From Alteribacillus iranensis (lineage in GTDB: Bacteria; Bacillota; Bacilli; Bacillales; Marinococcaceae): a stretch of DNA of 53,864 nucleotides. The stretch covers positions 1 to 53,864 of the forward strand of contig NZ_FONT01000011.1 of NCBI RefSeq assembly GCF_900113025.1, written 5' to 3'. Under the pieces are notes generated by a model. That model made no database searches. It worked only from the letters and a program-made list of their open reading frames with translations, and was not told the DNA's origin. Made by a program: the position numbers and the translations under genes. Position 1 is the stretch's first letter. Every line of letters begins with the position of its first letter. Shown here in pieces: positions 8,515-18,870 of the stretch.

Positions 8515-8808
8515 TTAAGCTTTTGTTTGTTCATCAGTTAAATAGTGTTCTAACTCTCTAATCACCGCTTTAGCGCCTTCTGGAGATAGAGTTATTTTTC
8601 CGTTTGCGAGTGAAATGTTGTCTTCCGAAACTTCCCCTGTAACTTGACATGTCATGTTAGAGTTGTGTTTCTTTAGCACAATCCGGTCATCATCCACATA
8701 GATTTCGAGGGCATCTTTTTCCTCAATCTCCAATGTCCGGCGAAGCTCAATCGGAATAACAACTCTTCCCAGTTCATCGACTTTACGTACAATACCTGTT
8801 GATTTCAT
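8515..8808 (-). CDS. abrB: Transition-state regulator AbrB
   Basis: The only protein gene on the minus strand. The 97-residue protein has the AbrB swapped-hairpin DNA-binding domain at the N-terminus (MKSTGIVRKVDELGRVVIPIELRRTL) and the MTCQVTGEVS...SPEGA C-terminal domain for multimerisation. AbrB represses many stationary-phase and sporulation genes, including spoVG in B. subtilis. The ATG has a strong AGGAGGA upstream on the minus strand. Expression should be repressed by Spo0A~P through two boxes just downstream of its promoter (8852-8868). A single Cys follows the DNA-binding domain, as in B. subtilis AbrB. Confidence 0.96.
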   Translation of the reverse strand: MKSTGIVRKVDELGRVVIPIELRRTLEIEEKDALEIYVDDDRIVLKKHNSNMTCQVTGEVSEDNISLANGKITLSPEGAKAVIRELEHYLTDEQTKA

Positions 8809-8851
8809 TAGGTTCCTCCTCTAAATGTATATAAAATAAGCGTTAGCTATC

Positions 8852-8868
8852 ATCGTCATAATTCGACA
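8852..8868 (-). promoter_or_regulatory. Tandem Spo0A boxes in the abrB leader
   Basis: On the minus strand TGTCGAA (8862-8868, an exact 0A box) is followed after three bases by TGACGAT (8852-8858, one mismatch to TGNCGAA). The pair lies just downstream of the expected abrB start point. B. subtilis abrB has a near-identical TGTCGAA/TGACGAA pair through which Spo0A~P represses it. Confidence 0.8.
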
Positions 8869-8885
8869 CTTTCTCTAGTAAAATA

Positions 8886-8914
8886 AGAATAACAGTGTTA
8901 CCTGACGCCGTCAA
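8886..8914 (-). promoter_or_regulatory. Sigma-A promoter of abrB
   Basis: Minus-strand TTGACG (8909-8914), a 17-base spacer, then TATTCT (8886-8891). Transcription would start near 8880, directly before the Spo0A boxes. Confidence 0.65.
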
Positions 8915-9019
8915 TTGATTTTCCAAAAAAATACTATTTGATTTCTAACTTTTCAAATTTTGGACATAATATGAGGGACAGGGCAAATGTAGGCTGCTGT
9001 ATGCGAAATCGCCCGCATC

Positions 9020-9047
9020 TTGACAGAGCAATCGGCTTCGTTATAGT
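9020..9047 (+). promoter_or_regulatory. Sigma-A promoter of the metS T-box leader
   Basis: TTGACA (9020-9025), 16-base spacer, TATAGT (9042-9047). The start point near 9054 is just upstream of the T-box stem I sequence. Confidence 0.75.
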
Positions 9048-9053
9048 CTTAGA

Positions 9054-9371
9054 GAGACGTGACGTGAGATAATTAAATATGACTATGCCGATGAAGGGAT
9101 GAGTAAAAAGGAAAGCTGCTCCAGAGAACCGGGTATGCTGAGAACCGGTGCAGCCAGCACTTTTGAACATGGTCCTGGGAGGATGTCCATTCCGAGCTTA
9201 CGAACAGTAAGGAAGAGACGTATGTCTGCGTTAAAGACAGCACCTGAAGAGGATATATATGTATCCTGACAGGTAGAAGAGCTTTTGTCTTTCTTGAAAA
9301 GACTAAGGAAATTTGGGTGGTACCGCGTGAGTAAAACTCTCGTCCCTCTGTTGGACGGGGGTTTTTTTGTA
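9054..9371 (+). promoter_or_regulatory. T-box leader (methionine specifier) of metS
   Basis: The T-box sequence GGGTGGTACCGCG lies at 9315-9327, and upstream sequence gives the large stem I. A likely specifier AUG is at 9169-9171 (GAACATGGTCC). It is followed by a terminator, CTCGTCC/GGACGGG plus eight T (about 9339-9369), which would compete with an antiterminator using the T-box. Known mechanism: uncharged tRNA-Met pairs with the specifier and, through its acceptor end, with the T-box bulge, allowing readthrough into metS. The Met specificity is supported mainly by the downstream gene. Confidence 0.92.
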
Positions 9372-9385
9372 AGTCAAGAACATTT

Positions 9386-9441
9386 CATGTTGGTGCTTTC
9401 AAGATCCGGAGTGACTAAACAAGGAGCTTTCGCTTTTCTTA
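9386..9441 (+). repeat. Remnant of the intergenic repeat family
   Basis: TAAACAAGGAGCTTTCGCTTTTCTT at the right end matches the 3' end of the complete copy near 18163 (TAAACAAGGCGCTTGCGCTT) with few differences. Only the right end is recognisable. It lies between the T-box terminator and metS. Confidence 0.5.
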
Positions 9442-9521
9442 AGAGGTCGGGAAGACTTATGGAATACTTTCTCGATACTTGCTCCATTTCCTGCTTCTAT
9501 GAATGAAATTATTAATTTTAA

Positions 9522-11540
<2,019 letters not shown>

Positions 11541-11563
11541 TTTAGAGAAAAGGGTGAGTGTAC

Positions 11564-12331
11564 ATGCTTTTTGATACCCATGTTCATTTAAATATAGAGC
11601 AATTTGAGGAGGATTTACTCGAAACAATAACGAGAGCTCAAGAAAATGGAGTAACCTTGATGAACGTAGTGGGTTTCGACCACGCGACGATAAAAAAAGC
11701 AATTCAACTGGCGGAGGAATACGAATTTATCTATGCCTCTGTCGGCTGGCACCCCGTGGACGCCATTGACATGACTCCAAAGGAGCTGGACTGGCTAAAA
11801 GAGTTATCCTCCCATCCTAAGGTAGTCGCGCTTGGAGAAATGGGGTTGGATTATCATTGGGACAAGTCTCCAAAAGATGTGCAAAAAGAAGTATTTCGTA
11901 AGCAAATCCACTTGGCAAAAGAAGTGGATCTTCCTATCATCATTCATGATAGAGAAGCCCATGAAGACATCGTGGAAATCTTAAAAGAAGAAAAAGCGGA
12001 AGAAACGGGCGGTATTATGCACTGTTTTGGAGGGGACTTGGAAATAGCGAAACAATGCCTGGATATGAATTTTTATATCTCGTTTGGTGGTCCTGTTACG
12101 TTTAAGAATGCCAAACTGCCGAAAGAAGTTGCCAAAGAAATACCGTTAGACCGCTTGCTCGTTGAGACAGACTCCCCATTTCTGGCTCCTCATCCTTACC
12201 GAGGAAAAAGGAATGAGCCGGCATATGTTAGACTGGTAGCCGAGAAAATAGCGGAATTAAAGGAGATACCTTTAGAACAGTTGGCAGAACAAACGACAAA
12301 GAACGCTAAAAACCTTTTTAAAATTGATTGA
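11564..12331 (+). CDS. tatD: TatD-family metal-dependent deoxyribonuclease (YabD)
   Basis: A 255-residue TIM-barrel hydrolase. FDTHVHLN at the N-terminus gives the HxH metal ligands. GEMGLDYHWD supplies the central Glu, IIHDREAHED and MHCFGG the next histidines, and VETDSPFLAPHPYRGKRNEP the final Asp and the TatD signature. The family includes 3'-5' DNases; exact substrate here is inferred. ATG 11564 has AGGGTGAG just upstream. In B. subtilis yabE (a large resuscitation-like factor) separates it from rnmV. Here rnmV starts 25 bases after its stop, so yabE is missing. Confidence 0.93.
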   Translation: MLFDTHVHLNIEQFEEDLLETITRAQENGVTLMNVVGFDHATIKKAIQLAEEYEFIYASVGWHPVDAIDMTPKELDWLKELSSHPKVVALGEMGLDYHWDKSPKDVQKEVFRKQIHLAKEVDLPIIIHDREAHEDIVEILKEEKAEETGGIMHCFGGDLEIAKQCLDMNFYISFGGPVTFKNAKLPKEVAKEIPLDRLLVETDSPFLAPHPYRGKRNEPAYVRLVAEKIAELKEIPLEQLAEQTTKNAKNLFKID

Positions 12332-12356
12332 AAGAAGCGGGGAGGAAGCCCGTAAG

Positions 12357-13800
<1,444 letters not shown>

Positions 13801-13860
13801 ACTCTTATGCACTTCTTTCCCTTTTTTCGAATAGGCTGTCGTGAGAAGGGGGAGAAGGAC

Positions 13861-14724
13861 GTGAATGTAAAAGTAGGAGATCTGGTCGAACGCTATTCGT
13901 ATAATTGTGATATTGTTTTCCGAGTAACGGCGGTCAACGGGGATGAAGCTGAATTGTTAGGCGAAGAGCTGCGCCTTGCCGCGGACGCCCCATTGAGTGA
14001 TTTAAAAAAAATAGAGGATGACGATAGGCGAAAACTCGAAGAAACGGTCCGAGATAAAGAAGAGCATTTCTATAAATTATTTCGACAAGAAGCGAGATTA
14101 ATGAAGGAACGAAGTGATTATGAAACCTCTGATGGGTATAAAGAAGATACATCTTACTTCGAAATGAGGGGAAGAGTCCTTCATTTGGATGGAGATGCTT
14201 TTTATTTATCAAAATGCACGGCTTTGTATGAGAGGTTAGGTATCCCAGTGTACGGCGTTCACCTGCCTGAGAAGGAAATGCCTACGCAAGTAGGCTCTCT
14301 TCTTGAAATGGTACGTCCGGACATTCTGGTTATTACTGGTCATGATGCCTTCTTGTCCTCGAGAGGACCGGAAAACGAGGTAAAGTCTTATCGTAATTCA
14401 AAAGCTTTTGGTCAAACAGTGAGAGAAGCCCGTAAAGTAGTTCCACAACTTGATCAGCTTATTATCTTTGCAGGAGCTTGTCAGTCTTATTTTGAGTGGT
14501 TACTTAAAGCTGGAGCTAATTTTGCTAGTTCTCCGGAGCGAGTGAATATTCATGCGCTGGATCCCGTTTATGTCGCTGCAAAAATAAGCCTTACACCATT
14601 TATGGATCGGGTCAGCGTATTGCAATTAATTCGTCATACATTAACAGGAAAAGAAGGCTTGGGCGGTGTAGAAACGAAAGGTGTTCTCCGCCGCGGCCTG
14701 CCATGGAAAGAAGATAATGCTTGA
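13861..14724 (+). CDS. yabG: Sporulation-specific protease YabG
   Basis: A 287-residue member of the YabG family. In B. subtilis it is a mother-cell, late-sporulation cysteine-type protease that trims coat proteins before transglutaminase cross-linking. Recognisable parts are the N-terminal VGDLVERYSYNCDIVFRV, GRVLHLDGD near the middle, and ITGHDAF and FAGACQSYFEWLLKAGANFASSP, the last with a conserved Cys. GTG 13861 follows AAGGGGGAGAAGGA and gives the family length; the frame is open upstream to 13807. It closes the metS run and is followed by a strong terminator, but in B. subtilis it also has its own sigma-K promoter. Confidence 0.92.
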   Translation: MNVKVGDLVERYSYNCDIVFRVTAVNGDEAELLGEELRLAADAPLSDLKKIEDDDRRKLEETVRDKEEHFYKLFRQEARLMKERSDYETSDGYKEDTSYFEMRGRVLHLDGDAFYLSKCTALYERLGIPVYGVHLPEKEMPTQVGSLLEMVRPDILVITGHDAFLSSRGPENEVKSYRNSKAFGQTVREARKVVPQLDQLIIFAGACQSYFEWLLKAGANFASSPERVNIHALDPVYVAAKISLTPFMDRVSVLQLIRHTLTGKEGLGGVETKGVLRRGLPWKEDNA

Positions 14725-14767
14725 ATTCCTTGCCGCTCCCCGTTCGGGAGCTGCAAGGAATTTTTTC
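14724..14767 (+). terminator. Terminator after yabG
   Basis: AATTCCTTGC pairs with GCAAGGAATT, and inside it GCTCCC with GGGAGC around CGTTC, followed by a T run. One of the strongest terminators in the window. Confidence 0.95.
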
Positions 14768-14863
14768 ATTTACCAATCTATAGGTATAAGTTATGAATAT
14801 AGGCAAATACTACCCGTGAATACCTATTTCTGTTAAGATTTTTCAGAAAATTATACTCTTTTA

Positions 14864-14893
14864 TTGACAAAGAAATCAGATCACTGGTATAAT
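14864..14893 (+). promoter_or_regulatory. veg promoter P1 (sigma-A)
   Basis: TTGACA (14864-14869), 18-base spacer, TATAAT (14888-14893), preceded by AT-rich sequence that could act as an UP element. Confidence 0.8.
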
Positions 14894-14904
14894 GATAAAT
14901 TTTG

Positions 14905-14933
14905 TTGACATAAAAATTAACCTGTGATACAAT
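14905..14933 (+). promoter_or_regulatory. veg promoter P2 (sigma-A)
   Basis: TTGACA (14905-14910), 17-base spacer, TACAAT (14928-14933). It is the nearer of two strong promoters. B. subtilis veg is also famous for very strong promoters. Confidence 0.85.
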
Positions 14934-14962
14934 TAGAAATCGAGTGAGGTGGAGCTGATAAT

Positions 14963-15214
14963 ATGGGAAAAACATTGGTTGAGATTAAAGAGACGTTGGA
15001 TGCTAATATTGGCAAAAAGGTGACCATTGTTGCGAACGGTGGTCGTAAAAAGACGATTGAGCGTTCTGGCTTAATCGAGGAAACATATCCTTCTGTTTTT
15101 ATTGTGAAGCTGGATAAGGACAAGCATCCAGTTGAACGGATTTCCTATAGTTATACTGATGTTCTCACAAACACTGTTCAGTTGACGATGTGTGAAGAAG
15201 AATTAGAAGCATAA
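14963..15214 (+). CDS. veg: Veg protein
   Basis: An 83-residue member of the conserved Veg family (DUF1021). The sequence [20 protein letters not shown] and the basic [11 protein letters not shown], then [13 protein letters not shown], match Veg throughout. In B. subtilis it is abundant, binds near or affects the biofilm regulator SinR, and has been tied to spore outgrowth; its biochemical role is still uncertain. GAGGTGG lies before the ATG. It is a single-gene unit with two strong promoters in front and a terminator behind. Confidence 0.95.
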   Translation: MGKTLVEIKETLDANIGKKVTIVANGGRKKTIERSGLIEETYPSVFIVKLDKDKHPVERISYSYTDVLTNTVQLTMCEEELEA

Positions 15215-15235
15215 CAGCATAACAAGGCATGGCCG

Positions 15236-15290
15236 GCATAAATTAGCTTTCTGTTTCAGGTAACAGAGAGCTATATTTATGCTTTTTTTG
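15236..15290 (+). terminator. Terminator after veg
   Basis: GCATAAAT...AGCT...CTGTT pairs with AACAG...AGCT...ATTTATGC as a long interrupted stem, followed by seven T (15283-15289). Confidence 0.85.
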
Positions 15291-15354
15291 TATAACATAA
15301 GAATGTACAGCGGTATGAAGGTTTGTGATTATTCTTCTGAAGGAGATGGGTGCC

Positions 15355-15540
15355 ATGGGCCGTAGAGGCGGTATCATGTCAGATCAATTGAAAGAGGAAA
15401 TCGCAAAAGAACTAGGTTTTTATGACACGGTTCAAAAGGAAGGCTGGGGAGGTATTAAGTCTCGTGATGCCGGTAATATGGTGAAGCGAGCTGTTCAAAT
15501 AGCTGAAGAAAGCCTGGCAGCAAATAATAAGAACCAATAG
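15355..15540 (+). CDS. sspF: Small acid-soluble spore protein, alpha/beta type (SspF)
   Basis: A 61-residue protein with the GPR protease-type and DNA-binding features of this branch of the SASP family: [50 protein letters not shown]. Such proteins coat spore DNA and change it to an A-like form resistant to UV. ATG 15355 was chosen because the family starts with MGRR and AAGGAGATGG lies in front. A sigma-G-type promoter is possible (GTATA near 15290 and GTATGAA near 15313) but weakly defined. It sits between veg and ispE as in B. subtilis. Confidence 0.95.
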   Translation: MGRRGGIMSDQLKEEIAKELGFYDTVQKEGWGGIKSRDAGNMVKRAVQIAEESLAANNKNQ

Positions 15541-15565
15541 TTAACAGATATACCGCTGATACAAT

Positions 15566-15600
15566 TTGCTCCGGGACTGGGATTTATCATCCCGGAGCTC
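15566..15600 (+). terminator. Possible terminator after sspF
   Basis: GCTCCGGGA pairs with TCCCGGAGC around a 13-base loop that can extend the stem (TGGGA/TCATC region). It is followed by a mixed pyrimidine run, TCTCTATTCTTTCT, not a pure T run. Confidence 0.6.
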
Positions 15601-15703
15601 TCTATTCTTTCTGTACAGAAGGTGTGATTTCGACTAAAATAAACAGAGATAATATACGTTGGGTTGAGCGTGTATGACTTATTCGTGAGGTAAGGAGTAG
15701 TCC

Positions 15704-16576
15704 ATGGTGAAACGATCGATAAAAGCGCCCGCAAAAATTAATTTAGCTTTAGATGTCTTACATAAAAGAGATGATGGTTACCATGAAGTCAAGATGGTAA
15801 TGACTCAAGTTGACTTAGCGGACCGTATTGAGATAGAAAACAGGGAAGACGGCCAAATTAAGGTGGAAATGTCGGAAGGCTTTTTGCCAGTAGATCATCG
15901 TAATTTAGCTCATCAAGCTGCCTCTCTTTTGAAAAAACGTTATGAGGTGAAAAAGGGAGCACATCTTTATATTCATAAACATATCCCGGTAGCTGCTGGA
16001 CTTGCTGGCGGTAGTAGTGATGCAGCAGCCGCTCTGAAAGGCTTGAATGAAGTGTGGGAACTAGGTCTTTCGATCGAGGATTTGGCTGCTATTGGTTCTG
16101 AGATTGGATCAGACGTAGCTTTTTGTGTGCATGGCGGGACGGCGCTTGCTACAGGAAGGGGAGAGGTGATCGAAACGATCGAGTCGCCTCCTCCATCTTG
16201 GGTGATCCTCGCTAAACCGCCAATCGGTGTTTCTACGAAAGAGGTGTATAGGCGGCTTGAAGCAAGTGAGCACACAGCAAATGGAGCGCAGGCCGAGCGT
16301 ATGGTTCACGCCATTCAAACACAAGATTATGAGGCGATATGCGAGAATTTATACAATGTTCTAGAGACGGTAACCTTGCCGATGTATCCAGAAGTGAAAA
16401 AAATAAAAGATAGGATGTTGGATTCAGGGGTGGACGCTGCTTTAATGAGTGGCAGCGGACCTACTGTTTTTGGGTTGATCCAAAAGGAAGCAAGAGTCAA
16501 CCGTGTTTATAATGCACTGCGAGGCTTTTGTGAACAAGTATATGCGGTTCGGTTAATTAGTGATAAGAGCACTTGA
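15704..16576 (+). CDS. ispE: 4-diphosphocytidyl-2-C-methyl-D-erythritol kinase
   Basis: A 290-residue GHMP kinase of the non-mevalonate isoprenoid pathway, phosphorylating CDP-methylerythritol. [26 protein letters not shown] is the N-terminal signature, [21 protein letters not shown] near residue 94-114 is the ATP-binding glycine loop, and [12 protein letters not shown] is the C-terminal GHMP motif. ATG 15704 follows AAGGAGTAG. It is followed by purR; the purR promoter overlaps the end of this gene. Confidence 0.96.
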   Translation: MVKRSIKAPAKINLALDVLHKRDDGYHEVKMVMTQVDLADRIEIENREDGQIKVEMSEGFLPVDHRNLAHQAASLLKKRYEVKKGAHLYIHKHIPVAAGLAGGSSDAAAALKGLNEVWELGLSIEDLAAIGSEIGSDVAFCVHGGTALATGRGEVIETIESPPPSWVILAKPPIGVSTKEVYRRLEASEHTANGAQAERMVHAIQTQDYEAICENLYNVLETVTLPMYPEVKKIKDRMLDSGVDAALMSGSGPTVFGLIQKEARVNRVYNALRGFCEQVYAVRLISDKST

Positions 16577-16602
16577 TAAAATCCGTATGAAAATGGTATA
16601 TT
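16573..16602 (+). promoter_or_regulatory. Likely purR promoter
   Basis: TTGATA (16573-16578, over the ispE stop), 18-base spacer, TATATT (16597-16602). Confidence 0.55.
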
Positions 16603-16610
16603 GCATATAT

Positions 16611-16625
16611 AACATTCGGGTTTTA
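16611..16625 (-). promoter_or_regulatory. Possible PurBox in front of purR
   Basis: On the minus strand the sequence reads AAAACCCGAATGTT, close to the PurR half-site AWWWCCGAACWWT (about 10 of 13). It lies just downstream of the likely transcription start, where PurR could repress its own gene. Only one half-site is evident. Confidence 0.35.
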
Positions 16626-16636
16626 TGGAGGTTCTC

Positions 16637-17476
16637 ATGAAAAAACTGAAACGCAGTGGACGCTTGGTTGATATGACTTACTATCTTATAAATCATCCTC
16701 ACCAACTTGTGTCCTTAAGTTATTTTTCGGATAGATATCAGTCAGCAAAATCCTCCATTAGCGAAGATTTGACGATTGTAAAAGAGATTTTTGAGGAGCA
16801 AGGTATTGGCTCTTTGCTTACCGTTCCAGGGGCAAGCGGTGGAGTGAAATACATACCTTTTGTTCAGTTTGAAGAAGGAAAACGGCTGACAGAGGATTTG
16901 TGTAAAAAACTCGAAGACAAGGAGAGACTGCTTCCGGGGGGATATTTATATATGATGGACATATTAGGTACCCCTAAATTTATGAACGATATAGGGAGGC
17001 TTTTTGCAGCGGTCTTTTCTCATCAAAAAATTGATGCCATTATGACAGTCGCAATGAAAGGCATTCCGTTAGCATACGCCATTGCATCGCATTTAGACGT
17101 CCCTGTTAGCATCGTCCGTCGGGATCACCGGGTGACAGAAGGATCAATGGTAAGTATCAATTATGTTTCCGGGTCTTCTAAGCGGATACAGACGATGTCA
17201 CTTGCGAGAAGAAGTCTGCAGGAAGGCGCTAATGTGTTAATTGTAGATGATTTTATGAAAGCAGGAGGCACAGCCCGGGGAATGATGAACTTACTGCAAG
17301 AGTTCAAAGCGAATGTAGTAGGTATTGGTGTCCTTGTTGAAGCGGAAGATGTAGAGGAACGGTTAGTTGATGATTATGTATCCATTGCGAGACTGTCAGA
17401 AGTGAACGAAAAAGATATGCAAGTAAACGCTGTTCCAGGAAATATATTAAACAAACTTGAAGAGGTGAAGAAATGA
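16637..17476 (+). CDS. purR: Purine operon repressor PurR
   Basis: A 279-residue repressor with an N-terminal winged helix ([38 protein letters not shown]) and a C-terminal PRPP-binding domain of the type I PRTase fold with [13 protein letters not shown] at 200-212. High PRPP, made by Prs (encoded at 20268), releases it from DNA; (p)ppGpp competes for the same pocket in B. subtilis. ATG 16637 has GGAGGT upstream; an earlier in-frame ATG at 16625 overlaps that site. Its stop overlaps the first ATG of ridA. Confidence 0.96.
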   Translation: MKKLKRSGRLVDMTYYLINHPHQLVSLSYFSDRYQSAKSSISEDLTIVKEIFEEQGIGSLLTVPGASGGVKYIPFVQFEEGKRLTEDLCKKLEDKERLLPGGYLYMMDILGTPKFMNDIGRLFAAVFSHQKIDAIMTVAMKGIPLAYAIASHLDVPVSIVRRDHRVTEGSMVSINYVSGSSKRIQTMSLARRSLQEGANVLIVDDFMKAGGTARGMMNLLQEFKANVVGIGVLVEAEDVEERLVDDYVSIARLSEVNEKDMQVNAVPGNILNKLEEVKK

Positions 17477-17850
17477 TGAAAAAAGTATTTACACCGAAGG
17501 CACCAGAGGCAATTGGACCATATTCTCAAGGTATTATCGTGAATAATATGTTTTACAGTTCAGGCCAGATTCCATTAAAAGCAGATGGCCAGCTCGTGGA
17601 AGGCGGAGTAGAGGAACAGACCCATCAAGTATTCCAAAATCTTCAAGCCGTTCTTGAAGAAGCAGGATCCAGCTTAGACTCGGTCATTAAAGCAACTGTT
17701 TTTATTAAAGATATGAATGATTTTCCTGCAATTAACGAAGTTTACGGCAAGTATTTTAGTGAGCATCAGCCTGCAAGGTCTTGTGTAGAAGTAGCGCGGC
17801 TTCCGAAAGATGTTTCTATCGAGATAGAAGTCATTGCGTTAGTTAAATAA
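17473..17850 (+). CDS. ridA: 2-iminobutanoate/2-iminopropanoate deaminase RidA (YabJ)
   Basis: A 125-residue RidA/YjgF trimer protein that hydrolyses reactive enamine and imine products of PLP enzymes. AIGPYSQG near residue 14, [19 protein letters not shown], and the C-terminal [21 protein letters not shown] with the catalytic Arg are intact. In B. subtilis yabJ affects purine gene control alongside purR, which fits the overlap of their coding regions. Two ATGs (17473, 17476) follow GAGGT at 17462-17466; either could be used. Confidence 0.96.
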   Translation: MMKKVFTPKAPEAIGPYSQGIIVNNMFYSSGQIPLKADGQLVEGGVEEQTHQVFQNLQAVLEEAGSSLDSVIKATVFIKDMNDFPAINEVYGKYFSEHQPARSCVEVARLPKDVSIEIEVIALVK

Positions 17851-17861
17851 GTGTTTTCATG

Positions 17862-17902
17862 TGGAGACTGTCCGTTCATGAGGATAGTCTCGTATTTTTT
17901 TA
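17862..17902 (+). terminator. Terminator after ridA
   Basis: GAGACTGTCC pairs with GGATAGTCTC around GTTCATGA, followed by GTATTTTTTT. Confidence 0.9.
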
Positions 17903-17945
17903 GATATGCTTACTGGAATAAAAAAGGGTAACGTTCTGGAAGGCG

Positions 17946-18062
17946 GTCCAGCTTCAGGCGCCATCGGCTCGAGGTCGCTTCAACCCGCTCTGCGGCGGCA
18001 AAGCCTCCTCCGGCGGGTCTCCAGCGCTTGTCGCCGATAAACGGGCGCCTTGTGCTTTTCTT
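17946..18062 (+). repeat. Intergenic repeat, first of a tandem pair
   Basis: It starts GTCCAGCTTCAGGCGCC and ends GGGCGCCTTGTGCTTTTCTT, so its outer ends carry the inverted pair GGCGCC/GGCGCC. Inside are CTCGAGGTCGCTTC and CTCCAGCGCTTGTCGCCGAT. Similar elements are known to me as common, unnamed structured spacers in Bacillaceae genomes. No coding capacity. Confidence 0.8.
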
Positions 18063-18063
18063 C

Positions 18064-18184
18064 TTGTCTAGCTTCAGCGCCCAGCCGCTCGGGGTTTCAT
18101 CGTCTTCCCCTCCGGCCATCAGGATGGCCTATGGCGAAGACAGATGAGCCTGTCGCAGCTAAACAAGGCGCTTGCGCTTTTCTT
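18064..18184 (+). repeat. Intergenic repeat, second of a tandem pair
   Basis: Starts TTGTCTAGCTTCAGCGCC and ends CAAGGCGCTTGCGCTTTTCTT, giving inverted ends AGCGCC/GGCGCT. The centre has a perfect palindrome GGCCATC-AG-GATGGCC (18114-18129). It is nearly identical to the copy at 27635-27752 over its whole length. It lies just upstream of the spoVG promoter region. Confidence 0.85.
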
Positions 18185-18224
18185 ATAAATTAACATAAAA
18201 ATTAAAATATTTTTCTTTTTTAGG

Positions 18225-18252
18225 AGGAGTTTTACTCCATAACGTTGAAATG
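18225..18252 (+). promoter_or_regulatory. Probable sigma-H promoter of spoVG
   Basis: AGGAGTTT (18225-18232) and TGAAA within GTTGAAATG (18244-18252) are about 13 bases apart, near the sigma-H pattern RnAGGAwWW with RnnGAAT. B. subtilis spoVG is the classic sigma-H gene, with CGTTGACGAAT at the same place. Confidence 0.55.
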
Positions 18253-18295
18253 TATGCCTGAACGATTTTTTAATTGATAAAAGGTGGTGAAAGAA

Positions 18296-18589
18296 ATGGA
18301 AGTAACAGACGTGAGACTTCGTCGGGTGAACACAGACGGGCGTATGCGTGCCATTGCTTCAATTACGATTGACAGTGAATTTGTGGTTCATGATATTCGA
18401 GTGATTGATGGAAACAATGGTTTATTTGTAGCTATGCCTAGTAAGCGTACACCTGATGGGGAATTTAGAGACATCGCTCACCCCATTTCATCTCAAACGC
18501 GGGAGAAAATCCAAACTGCCGTGTTAGGTGAATATCATCGTCAGGGAGAACAGGAAAAACCGGAGTTTGAAGAAGCGGGGGCTTCCTAA
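18296..18589 (+). CDS. spoVG: Septation regulator / RNA-binding protein SpoVG
   Basis: A 97-residue protein almost identical to B. subtilis Spo[48 protein letters not shown] and the C-terminal FEEAGAS. It influences septum placement early in sporulation and binds nucleic acids in several Firmicutes. ATG 18296 was chosen over an upstream GTG (18284) by homology and the AAGGTGGTGA site. AbrB, encoded at 8515, represses it in B. subtilis. A terminator follows, so it is a single-gene unit. Confidence 0.97.
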   Translation: MEVTDVRLRRVNTDGRMRAIASITIDSEFVVHDIRVIDGNNGLFVAMPSKRTPDGEFRDIAHPISSQTREKIQTAVLGEYHRQGEQEKPEFEEAGAS

Positions 18590-18617
18590 GGGGAAAAGCA
18601 CTAATACTTATGGCATC

Positions 18618-18657
18618 TGGGCGGTTCTGCATCAAGCAGGCCGCCTGGTTTTTTGTA
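18618..18657 (+). terminator. Terminator after spoVG
   Basis: GGCGG-T-TCTGC pairs with GCAGG-CCGCC around ATCAA, followed by TGGTTTTTTG. Confidence 0.85.
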
Positions 18658-18672
18658 TAAATACACTAAGAG

Positions 18673-18706
18673 TAGGATGGCGGCTGGATGTCGAAGTGCC
18701 ATCCTA
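18673..18706. other. Inverted repeat in the glmU upstream region
   Basis: TAGGATGGC (18673-18681) and GCCATCCTA (18698-18706) pair perfectly over nine bases with a 16-base loop. No T run follows. It lies about 100 bases before the glmU promoter. It could be a DNA cruciform, operator or remnant of a repeat. Confidence 0.4.
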
Positions 18707-18806
18707 TGTTAAAGTGATGACAGTCCTCCAATAACCAGGAGGAAAAAACAATGATTTCTTAGTTATATAAAGGTGTGCACATCATTCAACAATTATTTGT
18801 CTTTCC

Positions 18807-18835
18807 TTGAAATGCGTAGTTTTTTAGGATATATT
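18807..18835 (+). promoter_or_regulatory. Sigma-A promoter of glmU
   Basis: TTGAAA (18807-18812), 17-base spacer, TATATT (18830-18835), about 35 bases before the glmU start. Confidence 0.7.
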
Positions 18836-18870
18836 CGTAAGGGAAAACCGGAGACTTTGGGGGACGAATA

